From Theileria orientalis strain Shintoku (taxonomy: Eukaryota; Apicomplexa; Aconoidasida; Piroplasmida; Theileriidae): 64,000 bases of DNA. The notes under the pieces were generated by a model. It was not told the origin of the DNA and searched no databases. It saw only the letters and a program-made list of their open reading frames with translations. Below, in pieces: positions 30,701-40,836 of this stretch. The stretch spans positions 1,964,001-2,028,000 of the forward strand of contig NC_025260.1 in NCBI RefSeq assembly GCF_000740895.1. The letters are read 5' to 3'. Within the stretch, counting starts at the first letter, position 1. Every line of letters starts with the position of its first letter. The position numbers were made by a program, and so were the translations under genes.

Positions 30701-31851
30701 CGCAAGAATTTCTACAAACATCACAATCAAGAGAGGAACAACAACCCCTGGATGAACCACAATCAGTGGAGGAACTAGAGGAACAACAACCCCTGGATGA
30801 ACCACAATCAGTGGATGAACCACATCTACCCGAACAGCCTCTAGACGAACAACCAGTAGAGGAACTAGAGGAACAACCTCTAGACGAACAATCCGTGGAG
30901 GAACTAGAGGAACAACAACTACCCGAAGAAAGTCTAGAAACATCACAATCAGTAAATGGACATAATGGTTCTGGCCCAGATTTACCCCTGGATTCTGGCA
31001 GAATCCGCGGTAACATGGGACTTTTGAACCAGTACGGGCTTATAAGAGATCCCTCCCAAACAACCAGAGCCAGCATCGACATCATGAACTGCAAAGAAGG
31101 CCCGTGCAGCTGGTACTACATACCAACCACCTACGAGGAACGCTACAACACAGCACACTTCTACAGGACTGGCCGTTACGGTGTGATTCCAGCTAGCAAG
31201 ACAATTCTCGAGAGTGACTACATGGGCGGTCTGCTAAAAGACATAAAGTTCAAAACACTCATCCTCAGGACCATGCTGAGCAACATGAGATCGGACCTGA
31301 CGAAGTTGTCACAAGCCTCAATGACAAGCTTCAGCTCACCCTTCCAGTGCCACCTCTCCCCTAGCGGCATCGAGGAGCTGCTCTACAAGATTGGCTACCA
31401 CTGGGACATGACCAAGTCACGGCTGCACGAAATTATTGACCACGTGGCCCTCGCAAACGAGCTTGCGAGCATCGCAGAATACATCCCGGATGACGTCGCC
31501 GATTCCGTGGACAGAATCAACAGGTTCCTCTCTAGGATGAGGAACGAGTACGACAGCGTGATGGAAACCATGCGAGTGACCAATGCCTGCGTCCTCTTCG
31601 ACCTCAACAAGGAGTGCAAAGCTCTGAGAAAAGAGACGGTGCAGCAGGGGAGGGCGGCCACTAAGGGTTGCAACCACCGTGGACAGCCGGGAAGAAGCCA
31701 CTTCCACATGAAGGCCCACGAATCCATGTACGAGCACTTCTCCCACATCAACGGTATGCTCACTGCCCTGCAGCGGACGATTGCCCTGAGGAAGAAGATG
31801 CACTCCCAGGCTGAGAATCCCGGCTCCAAACGCAACGACAACTCCCCCTGA
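27778..31851 (+). CDS. Large tandem-repeat orphan protein
   Basis: Not recognised. Single exon, 1357 residues, starting at the ATG at 27778-27780 (no upstream in-frame ATG). Three parts are visible. The first, Lys/Arg-rich (residues about 80-500), contains three complete and one partial copy of a 110-residue unit with STPKAKPRK and KTPKIKS motifs and a KRKLISLKRRSQQKK cluster, all resembling nuclear localisation and S/T-P-x-K kinase sites. The second (about 505-1080) is extremely acidic, with 24-residue ESQCVDELFESQSTQDYLQE repeats and 29-residue LDELVDELKEEQPLEEPSES repeats. The third (about 1085-1357) is non-repetitive, helical and probably folded (for example ELLYKIGYHWDMTKSRLHEI). There is no signal peptide or membrane segment. 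A nuclear role is inference only. Confidence 0.8.
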   Translation: MNTTLKKQFLTFISFKLARKGRSVTKKLFKFQISEDSAVVTPLAPRTPLYELFSKRSNRRKGRLSNRTRCIVVLQRRLRRKEEPFQVLRSGDLNRLFCESDSTPKAKPRKLFSKTPKIKSLLLKLKSRKSRINNKLNAVISDDSDVQKPLGAVVSHVPGAVVLPSKARALKGGVSKLKRKLISLKRRSQQKKTPFQVLRSGDLNRLFCESDSTPKAKPRKLFSKTPKIKSLLLKLKSRKSRINNKLNAVISDDSDVQKPLGAVVSHVPGAVVLPSKARALKGGVSKLKRKLISLKRRSQQKKTPFQVLRSGDLNRLFCESDSTPKAKPRKLFSKTPKIKSLLLKLKSRKSRINNKLNAVISDDSDVQKPLGAVVSHVPGAVVLPSKARALKGGVSKLKRKLISLKRRSQQKKTPFQVLRSGDLNRLFCESDSTPKAKPRKLFSKTPKIKSLLLKLKSRKSRINNKLNAVISDDSDVQKTSKRKHNKLRKYFSRMKARWSLKFQKLTSPILTFDESLHEEYKDVIRLLEQYDWRLMPKMNIRSLYTELITEPVVEECEVKVHEFSELGDGHENASDNSEIVENDEMAFEPIEESEIEQGTSLDVLFEGNLDLKLQFFHEEELTERFMNEPSLATLLTARFGLWEPESPEQEKPQGEGQPVNNEPINQLQYPQEPVPESQCVDELFESQSTQDYLQEKTMPESQCVDELFESQSTQDYLQEKTMPESQCVDELFESQSTQDYLQEKTMPESQCVDELFESQSTQDYPQEERLDEEEALDELVDELKEEQPLEEPSESVEELEEDQPLDELVDELKEEQPLEEPSESVEELEEDQPLDELVDELKEEQPLDESSQPAEEQPTKEHTEESPKLELPLEESHLEGKRTGGEKDVSSLNDMKLSNGELSILSELADVISTDESVCRPLHEDDESSCSTNTFRKEDWSWYYERQETPDHPLVIQQQPLEETVDIIEDQLILPQEFLQTSQSREEQQPLDEPQSVEELEEQQPLDEPQSVDEPHLPEQPLDEQPVEELEEQPLDEQSVEELEEQQLPEESLETSQSVNGHNGSGPDLPLDSGRIRGNMGLLNQYGLIRDPSQTTRASIDIMNCKEGPCSWYYIPTTYEERYNTAHFYRTGRYGVIPASKTILESDYMGGLLKDIKFKTLILRTMLSNMRSDLTKLSQASMTSFSSPFQCHLSPSGIEELLYKIGYHWDMTKSRLHEIIDHVALANELASIAEYIPDDVADSVDRINRFLSRMRNEYDSVMETMRVTNACVLFDLNKECKALRKETVQQGRAATKGCNHRGQPGRSHFHMKAHESMYEHFSHINGMLTALQRTIALRKKMHSQAENPGSKRNDNSP
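28027..29211 (+). repeat. 330-bp perfect tandem repeat, 3.6 copies
   Basis: Units start at 28027, 28357, 28687 and 29017. Three are complete (330 bp, 110 codons) and the fourth covers the first 195 bp. I see no base differences between copies over the regions compared, apart from the codons just before the first unit (GAAGAG rather than AAGACG). Identity at synonymous sites means recent amplification or gene conversion. Confidence 0.95.
29797..30083 (+). repeat. 72-bp tandem repeat, four copies
   Basis: Copies start at 29797, 29869, 29941 and 30013. Each encodes a 24-residue unit with CVDELFESQSTQDY. Copies are identical except the first codon (GTG or ATG) and a CTT to CCT change in the last. 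Confidence 0.95.
30103..30320 (+). repeat. 87-bp acidic tandem repeat, 2.5 copies
   Basis: Copies start at 30103, 30190 and 30277 and encode LDELVDELKEEQPLEEPSES followed by VEELEEDQP. A related, shorter Glu/Gln/Pro series (EEQQPLDEPQSVEELEEQ) continues at about 30735-30930. Confidence 0.9.
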
Positions 31852-32673
31852 GCGGAGTTTTACACCACTAAGGCGAGCCTTAGAGCTCTAACATCAACCA
31901 CCTCAAACAACCATCACAGGATTTACTAAATTTTAATGTTAAACATAGTTAGTATATGTAAATGACTTTTCGAGAAACTGCTATATCAACTGCCTTTTTA
32001 ACTTGTTTCACGATGAAGTAATCATCGTTAAGGATTTCAACAGTCACCTTTTTAACATGTTTCAGTATCAACGCGTTGATTTATCTTTGTTTATCCTTGT
32101 TAGGCTACTATTAGGGTCTTTATATCGTAACACAATGGGACACATCATAACATAACAATGCAGTAACAGTATTCAATATCAAAACGCAGTAACAGATCAA
32201 TAACAGAACAATGCAGTAATAATACTCGGATGTTTTTGTCGTTTAGGTTATTCACCTGAGCCTTTACCCATAGCAGTTTCATTTTAATTTTCAGATCCCA
32301 TTGTGCAGGCTATTTTTGACATCCCCGGATATTTTAAGAATTTTTAACGTTTAATTGTAGTAATTAATTTTTTATATACCAGTATGTATTATGTAAAGAC
32401 CGCAATCCGAAGGCACATATTTTTACGACACGATGGATACACTAGCTGTGCTAGCCCTTGGATCCTATCTCTTTAACGTGTTTGTAACATCTAACTTTAG
32501 CCATATTCTGGATATCTGAAGCAATTCTGATGCCAGATCTATAAATTTTAGCCCGGATTAAAAGATTAATGTAGATATGTATGTGAATAATACATTATTA
32601 CTTGTTAGCTATTTAATTATTAGCTAGCTATAACTATCAACATTCTAGATAACAAGAGTTTAGAGACCTAAAG
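31852..32673. other. Spacer with hairpins and short direct repeats
   Basis: About 820 bp between the repeat gene and the small basic protein gene. Besides two hairpins it contains a direct repeat CCTTTTTAAC(T/A)TGTTTCA at about 31993 and 32047, flanking the second hairpin, and several AACGCAGTAACAG-like units at 32158-32220. No coding potential seen. Confidence 0.5.
31868..31883. other. Hairpin just after the repeat gene stop
   Basis: CTAAGG-CGAG-CCTTAG: a perfect 6-bp stem with a 4-nt loop, 16 nt after the stop codon. It would fold in the 3' UTR. A second perfect stem, ACGATGA-AGTAA-TCATCGT, lies at 32010-32028. Role unknown. Confidence 0.5.
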
Positions 32674-33093
32674 ATGGGCTTTAAAAAGCTATTCAGGAAA
32701 GGCAAACCGAAAACCACTCCGGCTGATAACACGGGTAGCATCAAGATTAACGACGTTCCGAGACAAAATACCATCTACTTGACACCCTCTCCCGAGTTTG
32801 CAAGCACGCCCAGATGCCTTAGTGAGCTGAAGAAGCTATCAGAGAGCAGCAAAACACACAACTTCTTCAAAAAACTCAGCACCAAGGATATTCCTAGGCA
32901 TTCTAGGAGCGTAAACACCAAGGGTCGTCATGAGCGTGCCGGTCCCCCGGAACAGAGTAATCCCCCCAAATCCACTGATGCAGTGTTCATACAGCCTTTC
33001 CCGGACGAGCCGCCTTTACAACAGAGATTGTACAAGGAGCTGGTTACCCTGGAAATTGCAGGGCCCAAATCCCTTGACTCTTTCCCCAAGTAG
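32674..33093 (+). CDS. Small basic protein of unknown function
   Basis: Single exon, 139 residues, not recognised. The N-terminus MGFKKLFRKGKPK has Gly2 followed by a polybasic stretch, which resembles N-myristoylated, membrane-bound proteins, but position 6 is Leu rather than the preferred Ser/Thr, so this is weak. The rest is Ser/Pro/Lys-rich and probably disordered (IYLTPSPEFASTPRCLSELK), with a short helical end (LYKELVTLEIAG). It lies downstream of the repeat gene on the same strand and could be lineage-specific. Coding status rests on the uninterrupted frame, a clean ATG and codon use like its neighbours. Confidence 0.65.
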   Translation: MGFKKLFRKGKPKTTPADNTGSIKINDVPRQNTIYLTPSPEFASTPRCLSELKKLSESSKTHNFFKKLSTKDIPRHSRSVNTKGRHERAGPPEQSNPPKSTDAVFIQPFPDEPPLQQRLYKELVTLEIAGPKSLDSFPK

Positions 33094-33346
33094 TGGCACC
33101 CTGGACGTGGCATGGACATGGACCGACCGTGTATATTACATGCTTCAACCTTGCCTATGTGATCGTTTGGATATCGGCCCTGGATTTCTGTAACGCCTTT
33201 GGATATTAACGCTGACACTTAATACTTGCAAAGACTTGGTTCTAATTTGAATTTATGTACATGATCCATGATACGTGTATGATGCAGGGTTGTCACTCAG
33301 GGGACGAAGGCATAAACCGCTCCTGTTTTAATACCAGATTAAGGGG

Positions 33347-34485
33347 TTACACGAAGGGCATGACCAGCGACTCCGATAGCTTCTGATAAGCCAGCGGAAT
33401 TTCGTTTAAAAACTCGTCCTTCTGCCTCCTCGTCCACTCAGACGCCATCAAGTTCAAGACTCCCTGACGGTCCATTTATTCCAGATGGCTATATCCAGAC
33501 CTACCTCCAGGTTCCTCGCATCAGGGTCGTAAAACGAGCACTTGAGCTTGTTCACCAGCCGCAGGTGGTCCCTGAGGTTCGTGAGGAGCGTCTTCTTGGA
33601 AACGTGCCACTCCTTGAAGAAGACGTAGCACTGCGATAAAAACCCTGAAATGCCGTATTTGCCGACAAACCCACTTATTTCACTTTTTTCGCAGAGCGAC
33701 TTCAGGAACTCCACGTACTCCAGACAGCTCCGACTGAGGCTTTGTTGCTCCACCTGGAGAGTTGTGTGCGGGGTAAACTCACGTTTAAAAGCGACGAGAT
33801 GTAGGATATGTCCGTTTCCAGGCGCGTCAGCAGCTCCGATGGTCCCATTTCGCTGAGAAACGAGAGGCCCTTCCGGCTCTCGAACTCTTTGACGAACACA
33901 CCAGTTACCGCCGCGATGTTCGCCAGAAACTGCAACCCAGCCTACGGAAATTACGTTTAAAATTGTGCCTCATCCCGTACCTGTCTGTCGAACTCCTCAG
34001 AACGGCTTTCGTCTAGGGGCAGTGGCTTCAGGGAGTCTGACACGTAAACCATCCTCGGTATAACCTCCTGAACCACGAATCCCCTACAATTGCCAGTTAT
34101 TCATGTTTTAATTAGTTATTTAATATATAGTAGCTAGTCCATATGCTAATGTGTACCTTTTAGGGTCTAGGTCGTAGGATTCTGCTAGCGGGTCATCGAA
34201 CTTCAATATTTCGTTAATTTTGGGATCTATTCGCCGCCAGTACTTCATTCTCAACTCCTTGTGCAGCTGTTTGGAGAACTCGGACCTTCTTTTGCGCTCA
34301 TCTCTGCTAATTCTGTTTTTAACCTTTATTCTCCTCAAGTATGGGCGCGGCGGACTGAACGCTAGGCCAGATTCCACTGCTAGACCCAAACACCGTATCA
34401 CATTAAAGTCACAGAAAATAGTTAAAGTTGCTATGACTACACCTATATACATATATACACTAAATGCCTTGCCACTGCCACACAT
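33347..34485 (-). CDS. Unknown protein with N-terminal membrane segment
   Basis: Five exons on the minus strand, starting at the ATG at 34485-34483; the last ends LSESLVMPFV. A hydrophobic N-terminal segment (VYMYIGVVIATLTIF) acts as a signal peptide or anchor. It is followed by a basic helix (RRIKVKNRISRDERKRRSEF) and mostly helical sequence such as FLANIAAVTGVFVKEF and CLEYVEFLKSLCEKSEI. The exons join in frame: LDPKR to GFVVQEV, FDRQ to AGLQFLA, SSLLN to VEQQSLS, and RNLE to GVLNLMASEW. No family recognised. It could be an inner-membrane mitochondrial or a secretory-pathway protein. It is tandem with the proteasome gene upstream (about 70 bp between them) and convergent with the small basic gene. 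Confidence 0.65.
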
Positions 34486-34558
34486 ATACACATACGACCA
34501 ACAAATTACTAATTTTAAACATCGATTCCAATTTTACCAAATTATATGACGACGGACA

Positions 34559-35691
34559 TTACATAGCGTCTCCGGGCATTCCTAAATATCATTGAGCGGG
34601 CACAACCCCGTACCTTTCACTTGTGCGTAGTGGTAATGTATTTCGTTAACGTCTTTACGGTCAATCAACTTAGTCCATCCGTCCTTGTGCACGTGGTATA
34701 CTAAAAATCACGTCAATTTCCTCAAGGATAAAATATATAAGGTCATTATGCGTGGTACCACTTACGGTTAACAACTCCTCCCGAGTACCCGTCCCTGTGC
34801 GCTGCCTGATATATTGCTCTCGATCCCAGCTCTACAGCTTCCTGGAGCGTCATATTCCTACGCGCAATCGGTCAATCTACTGCGCCCTTTCAACTACTTA
34901 CGATCTGTATCCCTCGTCAATGACTCCGTATGCGAACATGGACCCTGAGCCAACGCTGAACAGCCTTCCCTTCATCCTCTCTCCATCATTACTGACGTAG
35001 TATAGGCCAGGCCCCTATGAGGATTTATGTTCACACCCCCGTTAAAAACTAAATATCCCTGAACTTACGTTTAAATCGTAGCCTGCAATCATCGTTCCCG
35101 CTGAGAGCCCGTACCCCTTAAAGTAGTAGAATATGTTAGCCAGGATCTGCGAGGCGGCGCCCACTGAAATCCTCGACTAGGGAAGCGATTATCAAGGTCA
35201 TTGTTTGGACGTACCTGATTTCTCAGTTCGTGGAGTCTGCACAGCTTCGCCAGGTGCCTCTCCCAGTACGAGCAGTCTGCCGCTCCTCCTGCCATCGTCC
35301 CCAGCAGGTACGAGTTGATCTCTATCACCTTGCTCACGTTCTGCGTCGACACTATTGGTCCCATGGAGGCTCTGCTGTCCACTGCGAGAATGACTCCGTG
35401 GTCGAACACGAATCCCAGCGTTGTCGTTCCCTTGTGGAAATTATTAGGGTTCTGTGTGTGCTGTGCCATGTACTTATTCAACATGTTCACCTAAACCAGT
35501 CATTAGCAATCAAACCCCAATCGTTTCACGTATTTCCAGGTAGCACACACAATTAATCATATGTAACTCATAGCTAATGCCAATACCTCCTTAATTGGGT
35601 ACATCTTGAACCCCCGTCTCAGAAAATCCGTGGCGTTGCCTGAACTCGTAAGAACGTCGCTATTTTCAATCACACTAGTTTCTTCCATCAT
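34559..35691 (-). CDS. PSMB5: 20S proteasome subunit beta type 5
   Basis: Chymotrypsin-like catalytic subunit of the 20S core. Six or seven short exons on the minus strand. The propeptide is short; the mature N-terminus is the Thr of HKGTTTLGF, the autocatalytic nucleophile, followed by [12 protein letters not shown] (catalytic Asp), [20 protein letters not shown] (the conserved Lys in this region and the GGAAD box), [40 protein letters not shown] and [20 protein letters not shown]. All typical of beta5. The first intron (about 100 nt) separates YPIKE from VNMLNKYM. The 3' end is ambiguous: the AAAG|GTACGG site may be spliced (ending MPGDAM at 34559) or read through (ending [10 protein letters not shown]). 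I chose the spliced form because the 32-nt intron has perfect ends. Confidence 0.93.
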
Positions 35692-35990
35692 TTTTGCAAA
35701 AGGAATCACCTAGTTTCAATCTTATTTTTCGGTTTTCAAAGTTCAAAGTGTAATAAGCGTCGTTAATGTTTAAAATGACCCAAACGACGAACCAAACTAT
35801 AAATCACTTAAAGGGTCAATCTGAAACACCCATCAATTTATTTATATTAAACTTCACTATAAATTACTATAAATACGAAGTTACGATTACGTATTGATGC
35901 GAACATAAACTGTTTGTACGCCCAACGAGGGCGCAGGTGTGGAATTCCATATACATACAAGTATTCTCATCAAATCAACAAACATTAATT

Positions 35991-37814
35991 TTAAGATATA
36001 AGCTCGCTTAGTATTTCCGAGAAGTCGTCATGCTTTGTGTACCCTAATACTTCATTGTTATTCGGCATTTATTGGTTTCGCACTTACCCTTTTTGCTGAA
36101 TATTTCATTGAGGGTGTATCCGTTGTTTCGATTCAGCTCACTCATGTGCTTCATCACGATCATATTCTTTATTCTGTTGAACAGGTCTTCCTCGTAGACA
36201 CTAAAATTCCACGTCCAACTTACACATTGCCAACTTACTTGAATTTACTGTAGGAATCCAGCACCTTTATCAGGACGTTCAGGTCGTGGGTGTCCTCTTC
36301 CAAGAGCTCCACTATTACGCATGACCAATTTTTCATCAAATCCCTTATTTCCGCCAATAACTCGTTGTTCTCTTCGTTTTTAATCTCGTTAAAGTCGTTG
36401 ACGTTGCTTATGCTGCAGTAGAGCTTCGTGATTGCCACTAGTGTATTATTCATTTCCACCAAGTTTGCATCCATTTTGGGCTCTCCTAACTGCTTCACTG
36501 CCTTCAACAGCTCCTCGTATTCCAATTTAAGGGACCATTTTGAGAGCGATATTAATAAGTGCGATATGCTTGACATTGTGAACCCGTCGATTATGTTCAA
36601 ACACCTCCTCTTTACTGCTTCCACCATTTCGTCGACGATATTCCTATTCTCTATGTTCGTTTGCACAAGCGTGTAGTTGATACTTCCCAGGATATGGAGT
36701 GTCGTCGTCAGTTCCTTCTGTCCCGAGTACTTTATCTTATTCATCATCTCATTTTTACAATGACTCTGAACTCTGTTCGAGTTGTTTTCAAATATTATAT
36801 ATCCGTTTAATATCCTTATCAGTTCATATATATTACACAAGTTCAGCCGATCCACTACGTTTTCTAAATCAAAAATCAATCAGCTGCGACTCTGTATAGG
36901 TAGCTATCCATATCTATTTTGTTTTTATCGACTAACTTGACATTAGGTTGAACAACTGCTCATTATAGTATCCCAGAGTCACGAACGAGTTAATCAGCAC
37001 ACTTAACTCCTGCGATGTGAAATTGAAGTTATGGTACATCTTAACCAGGTGCTTACAAATACTATCCAGAAACTCCTTATCTGAGTCCTAATATTCACGT
37101 TTACTCGCCTAAAACTTACTCCATATTTGGAAATTGCATTTATTATCATACACATTTCCACCGATGTCGTAAATTCATACATTCTTCCCTTTACTTCTGA
37201 CTTCAGTACTCCGTAAAGTTCCGGAGATAACAATTTCCCCTTAGAATATGCCGATAAAACCATAGATATATGCACCTGAACGTAAATATATTCACATTAT
37301 CGGCTCTTACTGAGGTAAAAAAGGCAACGTTTTTAATTATTTGTGGAATGAGGCAGTTAAACAATTCCGAGTCATAGAATCTAGCTCTTGATAGGCTGTT
37401 CAACAGTAGTGCTATATCAATTGGCTTAAAATCCTTGTATACCTAAGCAGCTGTTTAATTCCTAATACCTACTTCTTTCGATTTCGACAGAATCATCTCC
37501 CATTTGACAGGATTAAAATCCAAATTCCTTGCCAGCTTATTTGCATAGTGTGAAATATTATCGTACTTTTGTTTTTCAGCTAAAAAATAATTATTTAACG
37601 ATGGAAAATCATCAAAATTCAATACAATAAAACAGAACATATAAGTACCTCTATCGAATGGCTTCTTCATGCGTTCCCTTGAGACACATTTATCATATGA
37701 ATAAAATGTAGTCACATAGCAGAATTTATCGTAAATATATTTATTTTGAACAGGAATACTCCTACAAATATATTTAGGGAACATACTATTAACATAAACG
37801 TAATTAATAGCCAT
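35991..37814 (-). CDS. Heptatricopeptide-like organellar RNA-binding protein
   Basis: About eight exons on the minus strand, starting MAINYVYVNSMFPKYICRSI, which resembles a mitochondrial presequence. Exons run from 37814, with others around 37580-37480, 37445-37300, 37275-37130, 37080-36930, 36870-36240, 36200-36100 and 36020-35991; junctions checked keep frame. The sequence is a series of helix pairs with the recurring pattern of Leu-x-x-Leu-x-x-hydrophobic-Ser/Tyr-Lys (IALLLNSLSRARFYDSELF, ISMVLSAYSKGKLLSPELYG, CMIINAISKYG, ISHLLISLSKWSLKLEYEEL). This fits the heptatricopeptide/octotricopeptide repeat proteins that bind fragmented mitochondrial rRNA in apicomplexans. I see no C-terminal RAP domain. 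Assignment is from repeat pattern only. Exons are A+T-rich. Confidence 0.65.
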
Positions 37815-37993
37815 ATTCACACAACAAATTATATTATAAGAAGAGAAAATAACTGAAGATAAAATATTATAGACTCCATTAAGATAAAATTGTGATGCAA
37901 TACTATGTTACAAAACACACAGTAAATCACAAATGTGTTAATAAATTAACATATAAAGTCATAAACAAAAATACATTTAATAAAATTTTAAAA

Positions 37994-38522
37994 TTACTTA
38001 TTGAATACGATCTTCTTTAAGGTCATATATAACAATAGTAGTACAAATGCGACAATAAGTCCAAGTGCCCACAGTGGTAGCTTAGAACCCTAATATTATT
38101 AATAAATACAGTATCTTTTTGGCAATTTCGTCTAAATACTAGGTAGTTAAACCCACATAACCCTTGGCAATCCTGCTCATGTTGGATAAAGTCCCCTTTA
38201 GAGAAAGAGATGCCGAATCAAAAGTTTTCGACTAAAAATAATTTAAATTAAATACTTTTCTCAAACTAACCAGAGAAGATAGGTGTGCCTTGGACTTCAA
38301 CAGCTCCTTGTTTATGTTTGTACTAATCTGGGTATAAATTATTATTATTCCTTTAAAATTTACAACATATTCAATCTATTTAATAATATATAATTAATTT
38401 ACATTTTTTAAGCTGTCAACTTTACTCTCAAGGTCTACCATAAAGGTATCTTCAGTACCAATCTTAGATAGATCCGATACTTGAGATTGCGATGGATGTC
38501 TACTAGAATTATAATGGGACAT
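37994..38522 (-). CDS. BET1: Bet1-like SNARE (Qc)
   Basis: Membrane-fusion SNARE of ER-Golgi traffic. Four exons on the minus strand. Exon 1 gives a Ser-rich N-terminus (MSHYNSSRHPSQSQ) and the start of the SNARE helix (FMVDLESKVDSLKN). Next, ISTNINKELLKSKAHLSSL and SKTFDSASLSLKGTLSNMSR complete a heptad pattern that aligns with Bet1, including the FDS..L..T(M/L)..(R/M) region. The last exon is a C-terminal tail anchor (LPLWALGLIVAFVLLLLY) followed by KKIVFNK. The glutamine at the zero layer is not obvious by eye. I favour the donor before GTGGGTTT so that RIAKGY joins GSKLPLW. About 115 residues, the normal Bet1 size. Confidence 0.82.
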
Positions 38523-38700
38523 GTTGAAATATATATTAATTTCAATTTTATTTAAAATACAATGATTGAGTGTGCCAAAATATTGTATACACAAACTCCA
38601 AGCCACGAACCAGGCTCAATGATAAGTAAAACATACAATGGAAGGATGAAATTTAAAGAATCTAAAGAGGTGAAATTATGAAACTTGAAAATTTATTGAA

Positions 38701-39782
<1,082 letters not shown>

Positions 39783-40836
39783 CAGGTGAAATTAATAAAA
39801 GTAAATGTGTAATTGGTTTTTTGAAGTAGAATTTAAAAAACTACTGTGAAACACTTAATTAACGAAACATAAACATTAAACACTTGGTGTAGATTATATC
39901 AAAGCTACATGATTATAATTATATTTAAATCCCAAATAAAGTATTATAAATATGCGCATATTAATATAACAAAAATAAGGCAAATAACCGAGATTATTTA
40001 TTTATTTACTATCGTTTTAGCTACTTACATAATGGGGGTGTAACAATAATTTTTAAGTGAAATAAGTTATTATAAGTGATGATTTGAACGCACATACTAA
40101 CAATCAATATATTCTGAACCATACATTATGGAGATATGAAGTTGGAGAGAATAAATAATGTTAAATATATAAATGTAGTTGAAAGAAAATAATGAATAAT
40201 AAATCAAAAATGAACAAAACTCAATCAGCGAAAATTTAGAAATTAAATAAAACGTAACTTAAAGGTAATGAAGATAATGTTAAATATAGTTGTAACGCCG
40301 AACTAAAATACTATAGATATAAAATTTCAAGGAACAGAATATAAAGATTCCATACTGATATAAATAAGTTTTTTGACAACTGGCACATCTAATTTACTAG
40401 TGTGTAAGACCAAAATTTATTATGCCAAAATTAAGATTTAGTGATGTTTTATTATTTGACATAACGCCCAATATTTTATGCCTATTTATTATATTATTTT
40501 GATTTCTACATTTATCTATATATAAGTTTTATTTTTTAATCCAGACTGTATATTGTAATCATAATTTATCAAAAAATATACTTTCATTTTATCAAGTTTA
40601 AACATTAAGTTCGAGAGCGTTTAAACACTAGATTAACCTGATTTAATAAAAACAGAGAGAATAGAGCGTCAGTACCAATGATTTGAGAGTTTAAGTGTGT
40701 TAGCTACAGAAATTAGCTAAAAAACGGTTTAATGAAAATCTATGTAGCGAGAATTTAATTTAACAAACCAGTTCTCGTTAATCTAATTGTCATACATGAT
40801 ACATGTATATTTTCTTTTTTAGTATGTATTATTAAA
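39783..40836. promoter_or_regulatory. Divergent A+T-rich promoter region
   Basis: About 1.05 kb between the starts of Rab2 (minus) and the two-RRM gene (plus), extremely A+T-rich and without coding frames. A polypyrimidine-AG (TTTTCTTTTTTAG, ending near 40821) lies 15 bp before the RRM gene ATG and may be the acceptor of a 5' UTR intron. Confidence 0.45.

Noticed and set aside
30011..31094. Minus-strand ORFs through the acidic repeats
   Set aside because: Repetition on the minus strand comes from the repeated plus-strand codons and gives Val/Leu/Ser-rich nonsense.
27778..31851. Assignment of the repeat protein to SVSP or TashAT/SuAT families
   Set aside because: No signal peptide, no Pro/Gln-rich SVSP repeats, no FAINT/DUF529 domain and no AT-hook core (GRP) is visible.
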